A stretch of 64,000 nucleotides of DNA from Oscillospiraceae bacterium. GTDB taxonomy: Bacteria; Bacillota; Clostridia; Oscillospirales; Ruminococcaceae. Within the stretch, counting starts at the first letter, position 1. The number at the start of each line of letters is the position of its first letter. The position numbers and the translations under genes were made by a program. Shown here in pieces: positions 45,100 through 56,098 of this stretch. The notes beneath the pieces were generated by a model. It had not been told where the DNA came from and did not search any database. It saw only the letters and a program-made list of their open reading frames with translations. Location: assembly GCA_017848115.1 (NCBI GenBank), contig JAGAKZ010000040.1, positions 1 to 64,000 on the forward strand. Reading direction: 5' to 3'.

Positions 45100-46819
45100 A
45101 ATCTGACATTTCTTCAACGACCTTCTCTACCTGCGGTCTTACTTTTAAGAAGCATCTGACAAGCAGTGGGTCGAATTGTTTTCCGCTTTCGTTTTCAATA
45201 ATCTTATAAACTGTACTGACAGGATAAGACTGTTTATACGGCCTTTTTGATACCAGAGCATCAAAAACATCCACTACAGCCATAATCCTTGCACAAAGAG
45301 GAATATCAATATTTGAAAGACCTTCAGGATAACCTGTTCCGTCCCATTTTTCATGATGATAAAGTGCAAGCTCTCTTGCAAGATGATAATACTCCAGGTC
45401 ATCAAGCCCTGATAATGTATCATCTAATATCTGCGCACCGAGAACCGTATGCTTTTTCATTATTTCAAATTCCTCATAGGTAAATCTGCCGTTTTTATTC
45501 AATATACTGTCCGGAACTGCTACCTTTCCTATATCATGAAGCGGAGCAGCGAGTTTTATATGAGAAATATATGATGGCGTTAGTATATCTGTGTATGTCC
45601 CATCTTTTACAAGACCTTTTATAAGAATGTCAATATACATACTTGTTCGTTTTATGTGGCCGCCTGTAACGAAGTCACGACTTTCAATAATATTGGCAAA
45701 TCCCATAATGACTTTTTCCTGAACATCACGTAACTTTTGCGTCTGAAGTTCAACTTCACGTTCGAGATCCTTCTGATAGTTTTCAAGAAGATCGGTTTTT
45801 TCTCTCTCCGCTGTAACATCATAGAACCACACCACAAAACCCATTACTTTATCTTTGTTCTTAATATTTTTTATTTCAGGCTTATAGTATCTGCGATTTA
45901 CGCACAACTCTTTCATATCACGATTTACAACTATGTCAAATAAAGAACCATCAAGAGAATGTATTTCATCATCAATCGAAAAACCTCTTAAAACAGGAAA
46001 CAACTCTTTTGCTTTATTGTTACATCCTTTAAATTTATAGTTATCATCTATAGCAAGTACAGCGTCATCTATCGTATCATAAGCCATAGCCTGAGCGGTA
46101 TTGTTAAAGTCATATATATGCGTTCTGTACACAAGACTGAGTGTTAATACTTCAGCAATCGCAAGTCCATAGGGAGTAAGATATATTTTAACATAGCTCA
46201 TTTTCTCGATGGCATAAAGAATACACGGTATAGTTATCACAAAAAACAAAAGTACAGTGTTTTTATAACTTCTCGATGTGTTTCTTTTGTTTATATTAAA
46301 AATAGACATTACCAAAATAATGATAACATAAACTGCCATCATGACTTTGAACAACATATTGCCTACTCCGCTTTCTTTTTCCAAAAAAGCACCGTATTCA
46401 GTAGAAACATATTCAACATTTTTGTAAAAAAGCTTATGCTTATCAAACGTTAACGCCAAAGTCATAATAACAGTATTAGAGAGTAAAAGTAAGACTCTGA
46501 ATATTTTCTTGATGTAGATATCACAGTAAATCGCGATAAACCGTAAAATAAAATAAAAAATATTACTTGTTCCAACGTACACAATCTTTTGTGCTACACT
46601 GGCAGAACTCAGGTCATCTGCCTGTACAAGAAACCAATATCCCAGCATAACTGCTAATATGCAAACACCGGACATCAAGGTGAACTGTTGCTGTCTGCTG
46701 ACTTTCTGATGCATAATCAGAAAAATACACAACACTGAAACAACCACACATAACGTAAGTGAATAAAAAATTACATCGTGCAACTGAATCATCCCCCTCA
46801 AAAATATATCTTGCAACAA
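45098..46819 (-). CDS. membrane HD-GYP phosphodiesterase with PAS-like domain
   Basis: Up to 573 residues; true starts may be the ATG at 46792 or the TTG at 46783, since GAGGGGG lies directly there. About seven membrane helices (15-235) resemble the 7TM N-terminal sensor module. A PAS-like segment (about 245-340) and a coiled-coil (345-370) lead to an HD-GYP domain with HDIGK (H428-D429) and HHEKWDGTGYPEG (488-500). The GYP motif is intact, so c-di-GMP hydrolysis is likely. It begins 3 bases from the end of glgA and may be co-transcribed with the glycogen genes. Confidence 0.88.
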   Translation of the reverse strand: MLQDIFLRGMIQLHDVIFYSLTLCVVVSVLCIFLIMHQKVSRQQQFTLMSGVCILAVMLGYWFLVQADDLSSASVAQKIVYVGTSNIFYFILRFIAIYCDIYIKKIFRVLLLLSNTVIMTLALTFDKHKLFYKNVEYVSTEYGAFLEKESGVGNMLFKVMMAVYVIIILVMSIFNINKRNTSRSYKNTVLLFFVITIPCILYAIEKMSYVKIYLTPYGLAIAEVLTLSLVYRTHIYDFNNTAQAMAYDTIDDAVLAIDDNYKFKGCNNKAKELFPVLRGFSIDDEIHSLDGSLFDIVVNRDMKELCVNRRYYKPEIKNIKNKDKVMGFVVWFYDVTAEREKTDLLENYQKDLEREVELQTQKLRDVQEKVIMGFANIIESRDFVTGGHIKRTSMYIDILIKGLVKDGTYTDILTPSYISHIKLAAPLHDIGKVAVPDSILNKNGRFTYEEFEIMKKHTVLGAQILDDTLSGLDDLEYYHLARELALYHHEKWDGTGYPEGLSNIDIPLCARIMAVVDVFDALVSKRPYKQSYPVSTVYKIIENESGKQFDPLLVRCFLKVRPQVEKVVEEMSD

Positions 46820-46822
46820 AAC

Positions 46823-48241
46823 TTACTTAACAAGTAAATCCTTATACAAAGCAATATATTTTTCAGATGATTTATCCCAACTAAAATCTTCTTTCATAAC
46901 AGAAGCGATAAGTTTTTTCCATTTTTTCTTATCTTCATACAACTCTTTCGCTCTCAGACACGCATTTAGCATATCATGAGCATTGTATGTCTTAAACGTA
47001 AATCCATTACCGTCTTCCCCGCCACAATCTCTGACAGAATCTCTGAGACCACCTGTCTCACGAACAATAGGGATTGTACCATATCTCATGGATATCATCT
47101 GTGCCAAGCCACATGGTTCATTTTGCGAAGGCATCAAAAACATATCTGCACCCGCATATATTTTTCTGGCGATTTCAGGAATGAATCCTATATTTACGCT
47201 GACTTTATCAGGATATCTATAAGCCATCTCGTTAAAGAAGTCCTCATAAATCTTTTCTCCGCTTCCAATTACAGCGAACTTAAATCCCTTATCTACAAGT
47301 TCTTCAAATATATACTTGATGAGATCAAGACCCTTATGTCCGACAAAACGTGTAACTATACCGATCAAAGGTTCATCGCCTTCCTGAAGACCGAGTTCTT
47401 CAAGAAGTTTTTCCTTACAAGTCTTCTTGCCCTTAAGAGCCGTAGGAGAAAAATTAGCCGGAATAAGAGGATCAGTCTGTGGATCATAGACTGTTGTATC
47501 TATACCATTAAGAAATCCCGATAACTTGTATTGTTTATTTATCAAAATCCTGTCAAGGCCATAAGCATACCATGGATCTAAAATTTCCCACGCATAGCTC
47601 GGACTCACAGTTGTGATATGATCTGCTGCTTCAAAAGCACCTTTCATCATATTTACGCAATCATCGTAAATAAGAAGATCCGAATGATACATAGGTATTC
47701 CCATTATTTCATTTATGACTTCTGTACCATACTTACCCTGATACTGTATATTGTGTATAGTAAACACGTTCTTTATATCTTCAAAGCCTTGCTGATATTT
47801 ATAAAGCACCTGATAATATACAGATATCAACGATGTCTGCCAGTCATTTGCATGAATTATATCCGGCTTAAAGTCAATGTATCGAAGCATTTCAAGTACG
47901 GCTCTTGAGAAAAATGTAAATCTCTCACAATCATCATAAAAGCCATACATACCATCTCTTCCGAAATAGTACTCATTATCTATGAAATAATAAACCACTC
48001 CGTTATATATCGTGGTAAACACACCACAATACTGTTTTCTCCAAGCAACATCAACCGTTATATTTGTAAGGTAAGTAAAATTCACCCTCAACTGAGGCTT
48101 TATACCCTTGTAGAGTGGCATTACCACTCTACACTCATGACCTTTCTTGTTTATTGCTGACGGAAGAGCCCCTGATACATCTGCCAGTCCGCCTGATGCC
48201 ATAAATGGCAATGCTTCACTTGCTGCATATAAAATGTTCAT
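46823..48241 (-). CDS. glgA: glycogen synthase (ADP-glucose)
   Basis: 472 residues from the ATG at 48241, with GGAGG nine bases upstream. GT5 family: MNILYAASEALPFMASGGLADV contains the ADP-glucose-binding KxGGL-like motif, here S-G-G-L. HANDWQTSL, TIHNIQYQG and the C-terminal SQNEPCGLAQMISMRYG complete the fold. It elongates alpha-1,4-glucan from ADP-glucose supplied by GlgC/GlgD. The usual lysine of KTGGL is replaced (MASGGL), a known variant in some clostridia that deserves an alignment. Confidence 0.93.
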   Translation of the reverse strand: MNILYAASEALPFMASGGLADVSGALPSAINKKGHECRVVMPLYKGIKPQLRVNFTYLTNITVDVAWRKQYCGVFTTIYNGVVYYFIDNEYYFGRDGMYGFYDDCERFTFFSRAVLEMLRYIDFKPDIIHANDWQTSLISVYYQVLYKYQQGFEDIKNVFTIHNIQYQGKYGTEVINEIMGIPMYHSDLLIYDDCVNMMKGAFEAADHITTVSPSYAWEILDPWYAYGLDRILINKQYKLSGFLNGIDTTVYDPQTDPLIPANFSPTALKGKKTCKEKLLEELGLQEGDEPLIGIVTRFVGHKGLDLIKYIFEELVDKGFKFAVIGSGEKIYEDFFNEMAYRYPDKVSVNIGFIPEIARKIYAGADMFLMPSQNEPCGLAQMISMRYGTIPIVRETGGLRDSVRDCGGEDGNGFTFKTYNAHDMLNACLRAKELYEDKKKWKKLIASVMKEDFSWDKSSEKYIALYKDLLVK

Positions 48242-48280
48242 ACTCCTCACACCTCCAAAATGTCTTAATCAAATAAAAAA

Positions 48281-49417
48281 TCAATCGTCCTCTATTTTCT
48301 GATTTTTCTTTATGAAGAGTGCATTTGACTTTGCAGCAGTCAAAAGCTTATTCTTTCCAACTTTAACTTTCTTATCAGTAATAACTGCATGAAGCTCAGC
48401 ATTTTCACCTATCTGAGTGTTCTGCATAAGAATGCAGTTTCTTACCTGCGCACCCTTGGCAACCGTTACTCCTCTGAAAAGTATTGAGTTCTCTACGATA
48501 CCCTCAATGATACAACCATCGGCAATAAGAGAATTTTTAACCTGTGCACCCTCCTTATACTTAGCAGGACCTGAGTCCTTTACTTTTGTATATATCGGCG
48601 AAGAATCCAGGAACAGATTCTTTTTATTTTCCATATCAAGAAGATTCATATTTGCCTGATAGTATGAATTTATATCTTCTATCTTCTCATAATAGCCTTT
48701 GTGCTCATAACCATATATCTTATAATTTGCTTTGTTCTGCTGCAGAACCTGACGGTCAAAACTAGCATATCCTTCCGGAGCAAATCTTTCAACGATCTTT
48801 TCAAGAATCTTTCTTTCTATTACAAACATATTGAGAGATCTGTTTGCAACACCCAGTATATCAGGATTTATAATAGCACTCTTTACCTTCTTATCATCGC
48901 CTACTTCAAGAATAGTTGAAGCTCTTGAACCTATACCCTTGTCTGTAAACTGATGCTTTGCATAAACAACAGTTATATCTGCATTGTTTCTTACATGTTC
49001 TCTGATAACTGCTCTGAAATCAATTGTTGTTACAACGTCGCAATCCGCCATTACAACGTATTTTGCGTTTGAGTTGTGAACAAAAGGAAGAACACCTTCA
49101 AGCGCTTCTATACGTCCTCTGTAAAGTCCACTGTTGTTGTGACTGAAAGGAGGCAACAAGTGAAGTCCGCCATTTTTTATTGATAAGTCCCATTCTCTGC
49201 CTGAACCAATATGATCAAGCAGTGACTGATAATTTGACTTTGTTATTACACCTACTTCAGGTATCCCTGAGTTTGCCATATTTGAAAGTGGAAAATCTAT
49301 TAATCTGTATCTTCCGCCAAAAAGTATTGAACCCATTGTTCTTACAGTAGTAAGCTCCGAAATAGATTCATCATGCATATTTGCAAAAATTATTCCTAGT
49401 ACATCATTATAAATCAC
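48281..49417 (-). CDS. glgD: GlgD, glucose-1-phosphate adenylyltransferase regulatory subunit
   Basis: 378 residues. Nucleotidyltransferase fold with degenerate N-terminal active-site motif (the GGxGxRL of GlgC is missing; begins GIIFANMHDESISELT) and a left-handed beta-helix C-terminus. This is the pattern of GlgD, which forms a heterotetramer with catalytic GlgC in Firmicutes. It lies between glgC and glgA. Confidence 0.92.
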   Translation of the reverse strand: MIYNDVLGIIFANMHDESISELTTVRTMGSILFGGRYRLIDFPLSNMANSGIPEVGVITKSNYQSLLDHIGSGREWDLSIKNGGLHLLPPFSHNNSGLYRGRIEALEGVLPFVHNSNAKYVVMADCDVVTTIDFRAVIREHVRNNADITVVYAKHQFTDKGIGSRASTILEVGDDKKVKSAIINPDILGVANRSLNMFVIERKILEKIVERFAPEGYASFDRQVLQQNKANYKIYGYEHKGYYEKIEDINSYYQANMNLLDMENKKNLFLDSSPIYTKVKDSGPAKYKEGAQVKNSLIADGCIIEGIVENSILFRGVTVAKGAQVRNCILMQNTQIGENAELHAVITDKKVKVGKNKLLTAAKSNALFIKKNQKIEDD

Positions 49418-49440
49418 TTAATATATCCCCCTTAACCTCA

Positions 49441-50640
49441 CTACATAGCCGGTATCATCTGTCCGGGAGTAACTACTATTCCGGAAGATATGGTTTCACC
49501 ATGGCCAATTACCGCTATCTCATACTCTGCATTTTTACCCTTGTCTCTTAATAATTCTTCTTCAGATACACCGATCTTTGCATCTTTTTCTATAACGGCA
49601 TCTTCACCTATTATTGCATATCTGATAACAGCACCGGTCTTAATAACAGCGCCCGGCATTATTACACTGTGATCTATCACAACTTTTTCTTCTATTGTAA
49701 CGCCTGAATATACAACAGAATCATTTACTTTTCCGTTTACATTACAACCATCACATACAAGTGAATTGTTCACACTTGCTTCAGCACCGATATACTGCGG
49801 CGGTAAACTGAGGTTTCTGGAGTATATTTTCCATTCAGGATCATAAAAATCAATAACATCCGAATCAAGTATATCCATATTTGCTTCCCATAGACTACGA
49901 AGCGTACCTACATCTTTCCAATAACCTTCAAAAGCAAAAGCAAATAACTTTTCTCCATCGGAAAGCATAGCAGGTATTATTTCCTTACCAAAGTCTTTAG
50001 ACTCACCTGTCTTTTCATTTTCAACGAGATATTTTCTCAACTTTTCCCATGTAAATACGTATATACCCATGGATGCAAGAGTTGACTTTGGCTGCTTTGG
50101 TTTTTCAGTAAAATTGATTATTCTCTCGTTATCATCACAAGTCATTATTCCGAATCTTGATGCTTCCTCAAGAGGTACATCAAGAACAGCTATAGTTGCA
50201 TCTGCACCCTTCTTCTTGTGAAATTCAACCATTTCTGAATAATCCATCTTATAAATATGGTCACCGCCAAGAATAATGATATATTCGGGATCATATCTTT
50301 CAATAAAACGCATATTCTGATATATTGCGTTTGCGGTTCCTTCATACCACGAGCTGCCTGATGCAGTTTGATACGGTGGCAAAATGTGAACACCGCCACG
50401 AAGTCTGTCAAGATTCCACGGCTGTCCGTTTCCGATATAGTCATTTAGTTCGAGTGGCTGATACTGTGTCAAAACACCTACAGTATCTATTCCAGAATTT
50501 GTACAATTTGATAATGGAAAATCTATTATTCTGTATTTTCCGCCAAAAGGAACTGCGGGCTTAGCCATTTTCTGTGTCAAAGCATATAATCTGCTCCCCT
50601 GACCACCTGCCAGCAGCATTGCTATACATTCCTTCTTCAT
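49441..50640 (-). CDS. glgC: glucose-1-phosphate adenylyltransferase, catalytic subunit
   Basis: 399 residues. The catalytic motif [13 protein letters not shown] (about 11-23), [14 protein letters not shown], the substrate-binding [13 protein letters not shown] and FTEKPKQP are all intact; the C-terminal beta-helix carries the hexapeptide repeats. It makes ADP-glucose from glucose-1-phosphate and ATP, the committed step of glycogen synthesis. Preceded five bases upstream by glgB. Confidence 0.95.
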   Translation of the reverse strand: MKKECIAMLLAGGQGSRLYALTQKMAKPAVPFGGKYRIIDFPLSNCTNSGIDTVGVLTQYQPLELNDYIGNGQPWNLDRLRGGVHILPPYQTASGSSWYEGTANAIYQNMRFIERYDPEYIIILGGDHIYKMDYSEMVEFHKKKGADATIAVLDVPLEEASRFGIMTCDDNERIINFTEKPKQPKSTLASMGIYVFTWEKLRKYLVENEKTGESKDFGKEIIPAMLSDGEKLFAFAFEGYWKDVGTLRSLWEANMDILDSDVIDFYDPEWKIYSRNLSLPPQYIGAEASVNNSLVCDGCNVNGKVNDSVVYSGVTIEEKVVIDHSVIMPGAVIKTGAVIRYAIIGEDAVIEKDAKIGVSEEELLRDKGKNAEYEIAVIGHGETISSGIVVTPGQMIPAM

Positions 50641-50645
50641 AAGTA

Positions 50646-52604
50646 TTACTTCCTCCCTATTTCACCTGATAATTTCTTGTCGTCTTTCTTTTTTGACGAC
50701 TTTTTTTCAGCACTTTCATATCTGAGATAAATTACTGACAATGGTGGCAATGTCAATGAAATGCTCTGGTCATAACCATGCATACTGATATTACGGCTGA
50801 TATAACTTTTTTTAGCAATACCGCTTCCGCCGAATTCTACGGCATCTGAATCGAATACGAGTTTATAAACCCCTTTTTCTGGAATACCGATACAATAATC
50901 ATTTCTCTGTACCGGAACAAAGTTGCATACAACTATAATTTCATTTTCTTCATCGTCTATACGACGGAATGAAATTACACTCTGATTATAATCGTCATTC
51001 GATATCCACTTAAATCCACCCCATGAGTTATCATTTTCCCACATAGGTGAATTTGAAAGATAAAACTTGTTAAGTTTGCAGTTAAAACTCTGAAGTTTCT
51101 CATAAGGCTTTTGTTCAAGAATAGCCCAGTCAAGTTCTTCTTCATAGTTCCATTCCTTACGCTGCCCGAACTCCTGTCCCATAAACAAAAGTTTCTTTCC
51201 CGGATGTGCCATCATATAACACATAAAAGCCCTGTAAGAACTGAATTTTTGTTCTTCGGTGCTTCCGCTCATTTTTTGAAGTAAAGAACATTTTCCATGC
51301 ACAACCTCATCGTGTGAAATCGGCAATATAAAGTTCTCGGAAAAACAATAGAAAAAAGAAAATGTGATCTTGTCATGATTGAATGCTCTGTACACCGGAT
51401 CAAGCGACATATACAAAAGCATATCATTCATCCAGCCCATATTCCATTTGTAATTATAACCAAGACCGCCAACGTCAGTTGGTTTTGTAACCATAGGCCA
51501 TGCAGTTGACTCCTCTGCAATCATCAGAGTGTTTGGATTGTTCAGGAATATTGCTTCATTAAGATGTTTAAAAAATTCTACTGCTTCCAGATTTTCTTTA
51601 CCGCCATAGATATTAGGTGTCCATTCTCCATCACGTCTGTCATAATCGAGATAAAGCATGGATGCTACCGCATCTACTCTGAGTCCGTCAAGATGAAATT
51701 CATTTATCCAGTAACAAGCATTTGAAATAAGAAATGACCTTACCGGACCCTTGCCATAATCGAATACATGTGTACCCCAAGCTTTGTGTTCACGCTTGTT
51801 CGGGTCCTGATATTCGTAACAACAAGTTCCGTCAAACATATAAAGTCCATGCGCATCTTTCGGGAAATGTGCCGGAACCCAGTCAAGAATAACACCGATA
51901 TTATTCTGGTGGAACATATCTATCATATGTCTGAAATCATCCGGAGTTCCATATCTCGATGTAGGAGCATAATATCCGGTAACCTGATAACCCCAGGAAC
52001 CATCAAAAGGATGCTCTGTCAGTGGCATGAATTCAATATGTGTGTATGACATTTTCTTAAGGTAAGGAATAATCTGTTCCGCAAACAACGAGTAGCTGTA
52101 GAAAGTTGAACCGATATTTTTCTTCCATGAACCAAGGTGCACTTCATATATATTTATCGGTCCTTTGTAAACTTCATGAGAACTTTTTCTCTTTAACCAT
52201 TTTGAATCGTTCCATACATATTGTGATTCGTAAATTTTAGACGCTGTAGCCGGTCTTGTTTCAAAATGACTGGAGTACGGATCTGACTTAAGGACAATAT
52301 CTCCATCAATAGTCTTTATACTGTATTTGTACAATTCGTATTGGTCAAGTGCGGGAATCATAACTTCCCATATTTCCTCGGATATTTTGTACATAGGCTC
52401 TGCTTCATGATCCCAGTCATTAAAAGGTCCAACAAGTGAAACTTCCAATGCATTCGGTGCCCAGACCCTGAAGCAGTGAAAATCCTGTCCGGATTCCTGA
52501 ACCCTGTGTACTCCGAGAAATTTATAGGCTTCGTAATTTTCTCCGCGTTGAAATAAATAAATTGGCATATCATAATTTGCGTTTGTTTTTGTAAAATCTT
52601 TCAT
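50646..52604 (-). CDS. glgB: 1,4-alpha-glucan branching enzyme
   Basis: 652 residues from the ATG at 52604 (GGAGGG seven bases upstream). An N-terminal CBM48 domain ([20 protein letters not shown]) is followed by the GH13 barrel with [17 protein letters not shown], the nucleophile in [16 protein letters not shown], the acid/base in [10 protein letters not shown] and [10 protein letters not shown], then a C-terminal beta domain with a Lys/Ser-rich tail. It introduces alpha-1,6 branches. First gene of the glg operon. Confidence 0.95.
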   Translation of the reverse strand: MKDFTKTNANYDMPIYLFQRGENYEAYKFLGVHRVQESGQDFHCFRVWAPNALEVSLVGPFNDWDHEAEPMYKISEEIWEVMIPALDQYELYKYSIKTIDGDIVLKSDPYSSHFETRPATASKIYESQYVWNDSKWLKRKSSHEVYKGPINIYEVHLGSWKKNIGSTFYSYSLFAEQIIPYLKKMSYTHIEFMPLTEHPFDGSWGYQVTGYYAPTSRYGTPDDFRHMIDMFHQNNIGVILDWVPAHFPKDAHGLYMFDGTCCYEYQDPNKREHKAWGTHVFDYGKGPVRSFLISNACYWINEFHLDGLRVDAVASMLYLDYDRRDGEWTPNIYGGKENLEAVEFFKHLNEAIFLNNPNTLMIAEESTAWPMVTKPTDVGGLGYNYKWNMGWMNDMLLYMSLDPVYRAFNHDKITFSFFYCFSENFILPISHDEVVHGKCSLLQKMSGSTEEQKFSSYRAFMCYMMAHPGKKLLFMGQEFGQRKEWNYEEELDWAILEQKPYEKLQSFNCKLNKFYLSNSPMWENDNSWGGFKWISNDDYNQSVISFRRIDDEENEIIVVCNFVPVQRNDYCIGIPEKGVYKLVFDSDAVEFGGSGIAKKSYISRNISMHGYDQSISLTLPPLSVIYLRYESAEKKSSKKKDDKKLSGEIGRK

Positions 52605-52631
52605 CAAATCGCCCTCCCACAACTACTTTCT

Positions 52632-52660
52632 ATTTTAACAGAATATAAAAAATTAATCAA
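52632..52660 (-). promoter_or_regulatory. promoter of the glg operon
   Basis: On the minus strand TTGATT and TAAAAT are separated by 17 bp, about 30 bp before the glgB start. Confidence 0.65.
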
Positions 52661-52792
52661 GTCTTTTGACGAATTTTCTATACATTTGTGTAATAGCAAT
52701 ATGATGAAAAAAATTAATCGTATAATTTGCCATATTAAATATCAAACTATTTGTGCAAAGATACAAAAACGAAACTAAAATCATCGTTTTTT

Positions 52793-55024
52793 CTACGCTT
52801 TTTGACTTATGATTTTTGCGACTATTACGCTAACATCATCTTTCGCAACTCTTTGTGCAATATTACATATACTGCCCGAAATATCACTGACATCTTTTTT
52901 TACATCCAGTAATTCTCTTTTTACAAGAGTATAAACTTCTTCCGGAACGCCGTCTGAAAACATAGCTATCATATCGTTCACTTTAAGTGAAAATCTGTTC
53001 GAATAACATTCACTGTTTCCCGAAACGCCAAGCGGACAGGAGTTCGACGAAATGCTTGAAACATTTGCATTACGTCTTAGAACAGTCGCACCTGCTCCCG
53101 CTTTATAAAGTGTAACATTTCCTGTGTCAAGGTCAACTTTTGCAATATCCATAGTCGCAGAAAATTCTTCTTTGCCATGCACCATCATAGCAGAATTTAC
53201 TATTTTTATACTCTCCTGGGCACCTACGCCACTGAGGATCAATTTTTTAACCTGTGCTACAGCTGTTTTTGAATAGTCAGATGCATTATGACCTGTACCC
53301 ATACCATCTGATATCATCATATATACGCTGCCCGAATCATCTTTGAAGCAATCACAAGTATCACCGTTCGGTTCTCCTTCATTCATACTTTTCTGAGAAA
53401 TATATGTTTCAATATTGTAACGAGGACGTTCGGATATTAAAAATCTTATTTCCTCACCATCATAATTTTTGGTACAATCAAAAGTTTTTTCAAACTCATC
53501 GCCAAGCACTTTGTATATTCTGTAACCGCTTATATAAGCATTTTTTGAACAGTATACCTCAACAACTAGTCTTTTGTTTACATTGTAATATGCAGCAACA
53601 GATGTAAATCCTATATCATTTTCGATAAGACATTTCTTAATACGTTCAGTCACTCTTTTGTCAGGAACAAAACCACACACTATTTCAGAAGAGATTCCCT
53701 TTATTATCTGAGCCGATGTACGAAGCTGTTCTTCAAACACATTTCTTGAAACACGCATACATCCTGCTGCTGTTATGTCTACCAAACGATTGTTCATTAT
53801 ATTTCTGAATTCGTAAACCACTTCATTTAGTCTGAAACAATAATCAAACTCTTCAGGGATATCCGAAACAGATATATTTTTATTTTCCACAGCTGCTGAA
53901 AACACGTCATATGTTGTATTGTTACGACATCCCCAACAATAATTTTTTCCTGAACATTCTTTACATACGATGTTATACACTGAACGAATATTTCCATCAT
54001 TTGAATATCTGATATCTGCTGTCTGCGGCATATCATTGCTGACTCCTGACAGAGCTTCTGCCATTGTACGCATTCTGAAAGATGCAAAGCGCTGGAGTTC
54101 ACCATCCATTTCCGAATAACATGATATATGATTTCCCTCAGCATGAAGTTCCTCTACGGGAATAATACAAAATATGATTGCACCTATTATAATATCTACA
54201 TAGGACAGAATATCACTCATAGTATATCCGGAAACCGTACCACTGAGTACATTTACTATGAGAAATGCCGCCGCTGCTGTAACTTTTTTGTACTTCATAA
54301 AAATACCTGACACAACACCTGATAAACCAAGAAACACTGTATTATAAACACTACCGGCACCACACATCAGCAACGTAACAGATACAAGTGCGCCTGCAAC
54401 AGCTCCTCCGGCACATTTATAATTTCTCGAGTATGCAAGAATAACAACTACAGCAAGTATTCTTCCTATACTTATACCTGCAATCGCAAATGAAGAACAC
54501 ACAGAAATAAGCACAAAATAAACTATCGCTGAAACATATTTGTCAGACGCCATTTCTGCACGTATACCCTTTTGAGAAGAAAAAAGAACTGAAAGATAAT
54601 ATGTAACTATGCCCGAAGCTATTACTGCATAAACATAATTAAACAATATTCTGTAGTCAAATCCATAAAGCATAAAGTCAACCATATATGATAAAAATGC
54701 GCACAATGTTACGATTATGGAATTTTTCAAAGGTGTAGTTTTCATTGACGCACACTTTAAGACAACAGCAAAAACAACAGCAAGTGCAAAAGGTAATGTA
54801 TAAACATCAGGAAAAATAATATATGAAAAAATACTTCCAGCCATAACTGCAATCGAAAAAATCGGAGGCAGTGCACCTGCCAGCGAAACTGCAAAAGGTG
54901 ACTTCATCAGTCCAAATTTCGTAAATGAAATCACAAACGCTGCCGTAAAACATGATATAAAAATCAAAATATTAATAATTTTATTTTTACCGACAGAATT
55001 TTTTTGAATAAATTGAGATACCAT
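52793..55024 (-). CDS. spoIIE: stage II sporulation protein E (SpoIIE)
   Basis: 743 residues from the ATG at 55024, ten bases after AAAGGA; the open frame extends 22 codons upstream. About ten membrane helices fill the first 300 residues, followed by a cytoplasmic central region with a CSGKNYCWGC cysteine cluster. A C-terminal PP2C phosphatase domain has MISDGMGTGHNASDYSK and MFSDGVPEE metal motifs. It dephosphorylates SpoIIAA to activate sigma-F in the forespore and acts at the asymmetric septum (family knowledge). Confidence 0.95.
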   Translation of the reverse strand: MVSQFIQKNSVGKNKIINILIFISCFTAAFVISFTKFGLMKSPFAVSLAGALPPIFSIAVMAGSIFSYIIFPDVYTLPFALAVVFAVVLKCASMKTTPLKNSIIVTLCAFLSYMVDFMLYGFDYRILFNYVYAVIASGIVTYYLSVLFSSQKGIRAEMASDKYVSAIVYFVLISVCSSFAIAGISIGRILAVVVILAYSRNYKCAGGAVAGALVSVTLLMCGAGSVYNTVFLGLSGVVSGIFMKYKKVTAAAAFLIVNVLSGTVSGYTMSDILSYVDIIIGAIIFCIIPVEELHAEGNHISCYSEMDGELQRFASFRMRTMAEALSGVSNDMPQTADIRYSNDGNIRSVYNIVCKECSGKNYCWGCRNNTTYDVFSAAVENKNISVSDIPEEFDYCFRLNEVVYEFRNIMNNRLVDITAAGCMRVSRNVFEEQLRTSAQIIKGISSEIVCGFVPDKRVTERIKKCLIENDIGFTSVAAYYNVNKRLVVEVYCSKNAYISGYRIYKVLGDEFEKTFDCTKNYDGEEIRFLISERPRYNIETYISQKSMNEGEPNGDTCDCFKDDSGSVYMMISDGMGTGHNASDYSKTAVAQVKKLILSGVGAQESIKIVNSAMMVHGKEEFSATMDIAKVDLDTGNVTLYKAGAGATVLRRNANVSSISSNSCPLGVSGNSECYSNRFSLKVNDMIAMFSDGVPEEVYTLVKRELLDVKKDVSDISGSICNIAQRVAKDDVSVIVAKIISQKA

Positions 55025-55080
55025 ATTTTTAACATTCCTTTCAAGCATATTACGCTCATTTGTTAATATTTTACATCTAT

Positions 55081-55114
55081 ATATTAACATATTTGATTGT
55101 AGATAAATGTCAAA
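55081..55114 (-). promoter_or_regulatory. candidate Spo0A-type spoIIE promoter with 21-bp spacing
   Basis: On the minus strand TTGACA (55113-55108) and TAATAT (55086-55081) are separated by 21 bp. On the plus strand TGTCAAA (55108-55114), one base from the Spo0A box TGTCGAA, overlaps the -35. The spoIIE and spoIIG promoters of Bacillus subtilis show the same unusual spacing and Spo0A dependence. Confidence 0.55.
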
Positions 55115-55134
55115 AAAAGATATCCCTTTAAAAT

Positions 55135-55995
55135 TTATTGATATTCTTTAAGATTTTCGGAAAATTCTATGAGAGATTCCATATCAAACTGTTCTACTCT
55201 CATATTTTCACTAAGCCCCATTTTTTTCAGAACTTCATAAACTTTCTGTTTGTTTATATTCATCATTGATGATACTGAATTTGCAATAGTTTTACGTCTT
55301 TGTGAAAAAGCTGCCTTAACAACCTTAAAGAAAAATTTTTCATTTTCTGTTTCCAGTTTGTATTTCTTTTCTACATCTATTCGTATAACCGCCGAATCTA
55401 CATTTGGTGCCGGCATAAAACTTCCTCTTGAAACATTAAAAAGCAGCTGTGCATTGCCATAATAATTAACCGCAACCGTTATAGCACCCGATTGTCTTGT
55501 TCCTACTGATGCGCACAATCTGTCAGCCGCTTCTTTTTGTACCATTACAGTAATGGAATTTATCCTCGCATTGCTTTCTAAAAAATGCATTATTATAGGA
55601 GATGTTATGTAATACGGAAGATTTGCGCACACTGCTACCTCCATACCCTCAAATTCATCTTCGATAAGTTTATGCAGATCAATATTCATTATATCATCAT
55701 TTATAACTTTGACGTTTTTATATTCTGCAAGGGTTTCCGAAAGTATAGGGAGAAGTCTTTTATCAATTTCAACTGCTACGACCTTGTCGGCTCTTTTAGC
55801 CAATTCTGCAGTAAGCACACCTATTCCCGTACCAACTTCTATAACTCCAAATCCTTTTTTCACATTTCCCATTTCCGCTATTTTCGGACACACAGACGGA
55901 TTTATAAGAAAATTTTGTCCAAGTCCCTTGGAAAAATTAAAATCATGTCTTGAAAGCAGCTCTTTTACAAAGCCTATATTTGTAAGATTGTCCAT
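55135..55995 (-). CDS. ksgA: 16S rRNA dimethyladenosine transferase
   Basis: 286 residues. The KsgA/RsmA signature GLGQNFLINPSV (25-36), SAM motif EVGTGIGVLTAEL (53-65), the catalytic NLPYYITSPI (about 125) and the C-terminal helical domain are complete. It dimethylates two adenosines in helix 45 of 16S rRNA. Its usual clostridial neighbours (rnmV, tatD) are not in this window. spoIIE lies downstream on the same strand. Confidence 0.95.
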   Translation of the reverse strand: MDNLTNIGFVKELLSRHDFNFSKGLGQNFLINPSVCPKIAEMGNVKKGFGVIEVGTGIGVLTAELAKRADKVVAVEIDKRLLPILSETLAEYKNVKVINDDIMNIDLHKLIEDEFEGMEVAVCANLPYYITSPIIMHFLESNARINSITVMVQKEAADRLCASVGTRQSGAITVAVNYYGNAQLLFNVSRGSFMPAPNVDSAVIRIDVEKKYKLETENEKFFFKVVKAAFSQRRKTIANSVSSMMNINKQKVYEVLKKMGLSENMRVEQFDMESLIEFSENLKEYQ

Positions 55996-56098
55996 TTAAA
56001 AATCACCTTTCAAAAAAATATATATTAAAAGTATTGCAATAAGCACAAAAATCTATTATAATTATATTATTCATATAAAAATAAGAGGAGGTTTTTTT

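Noticed and set aside
55585..55999. Plus-strand open frames opposite ksgA
   Set aside because: Antisense shadows; ksgA is complete on the minus strand.
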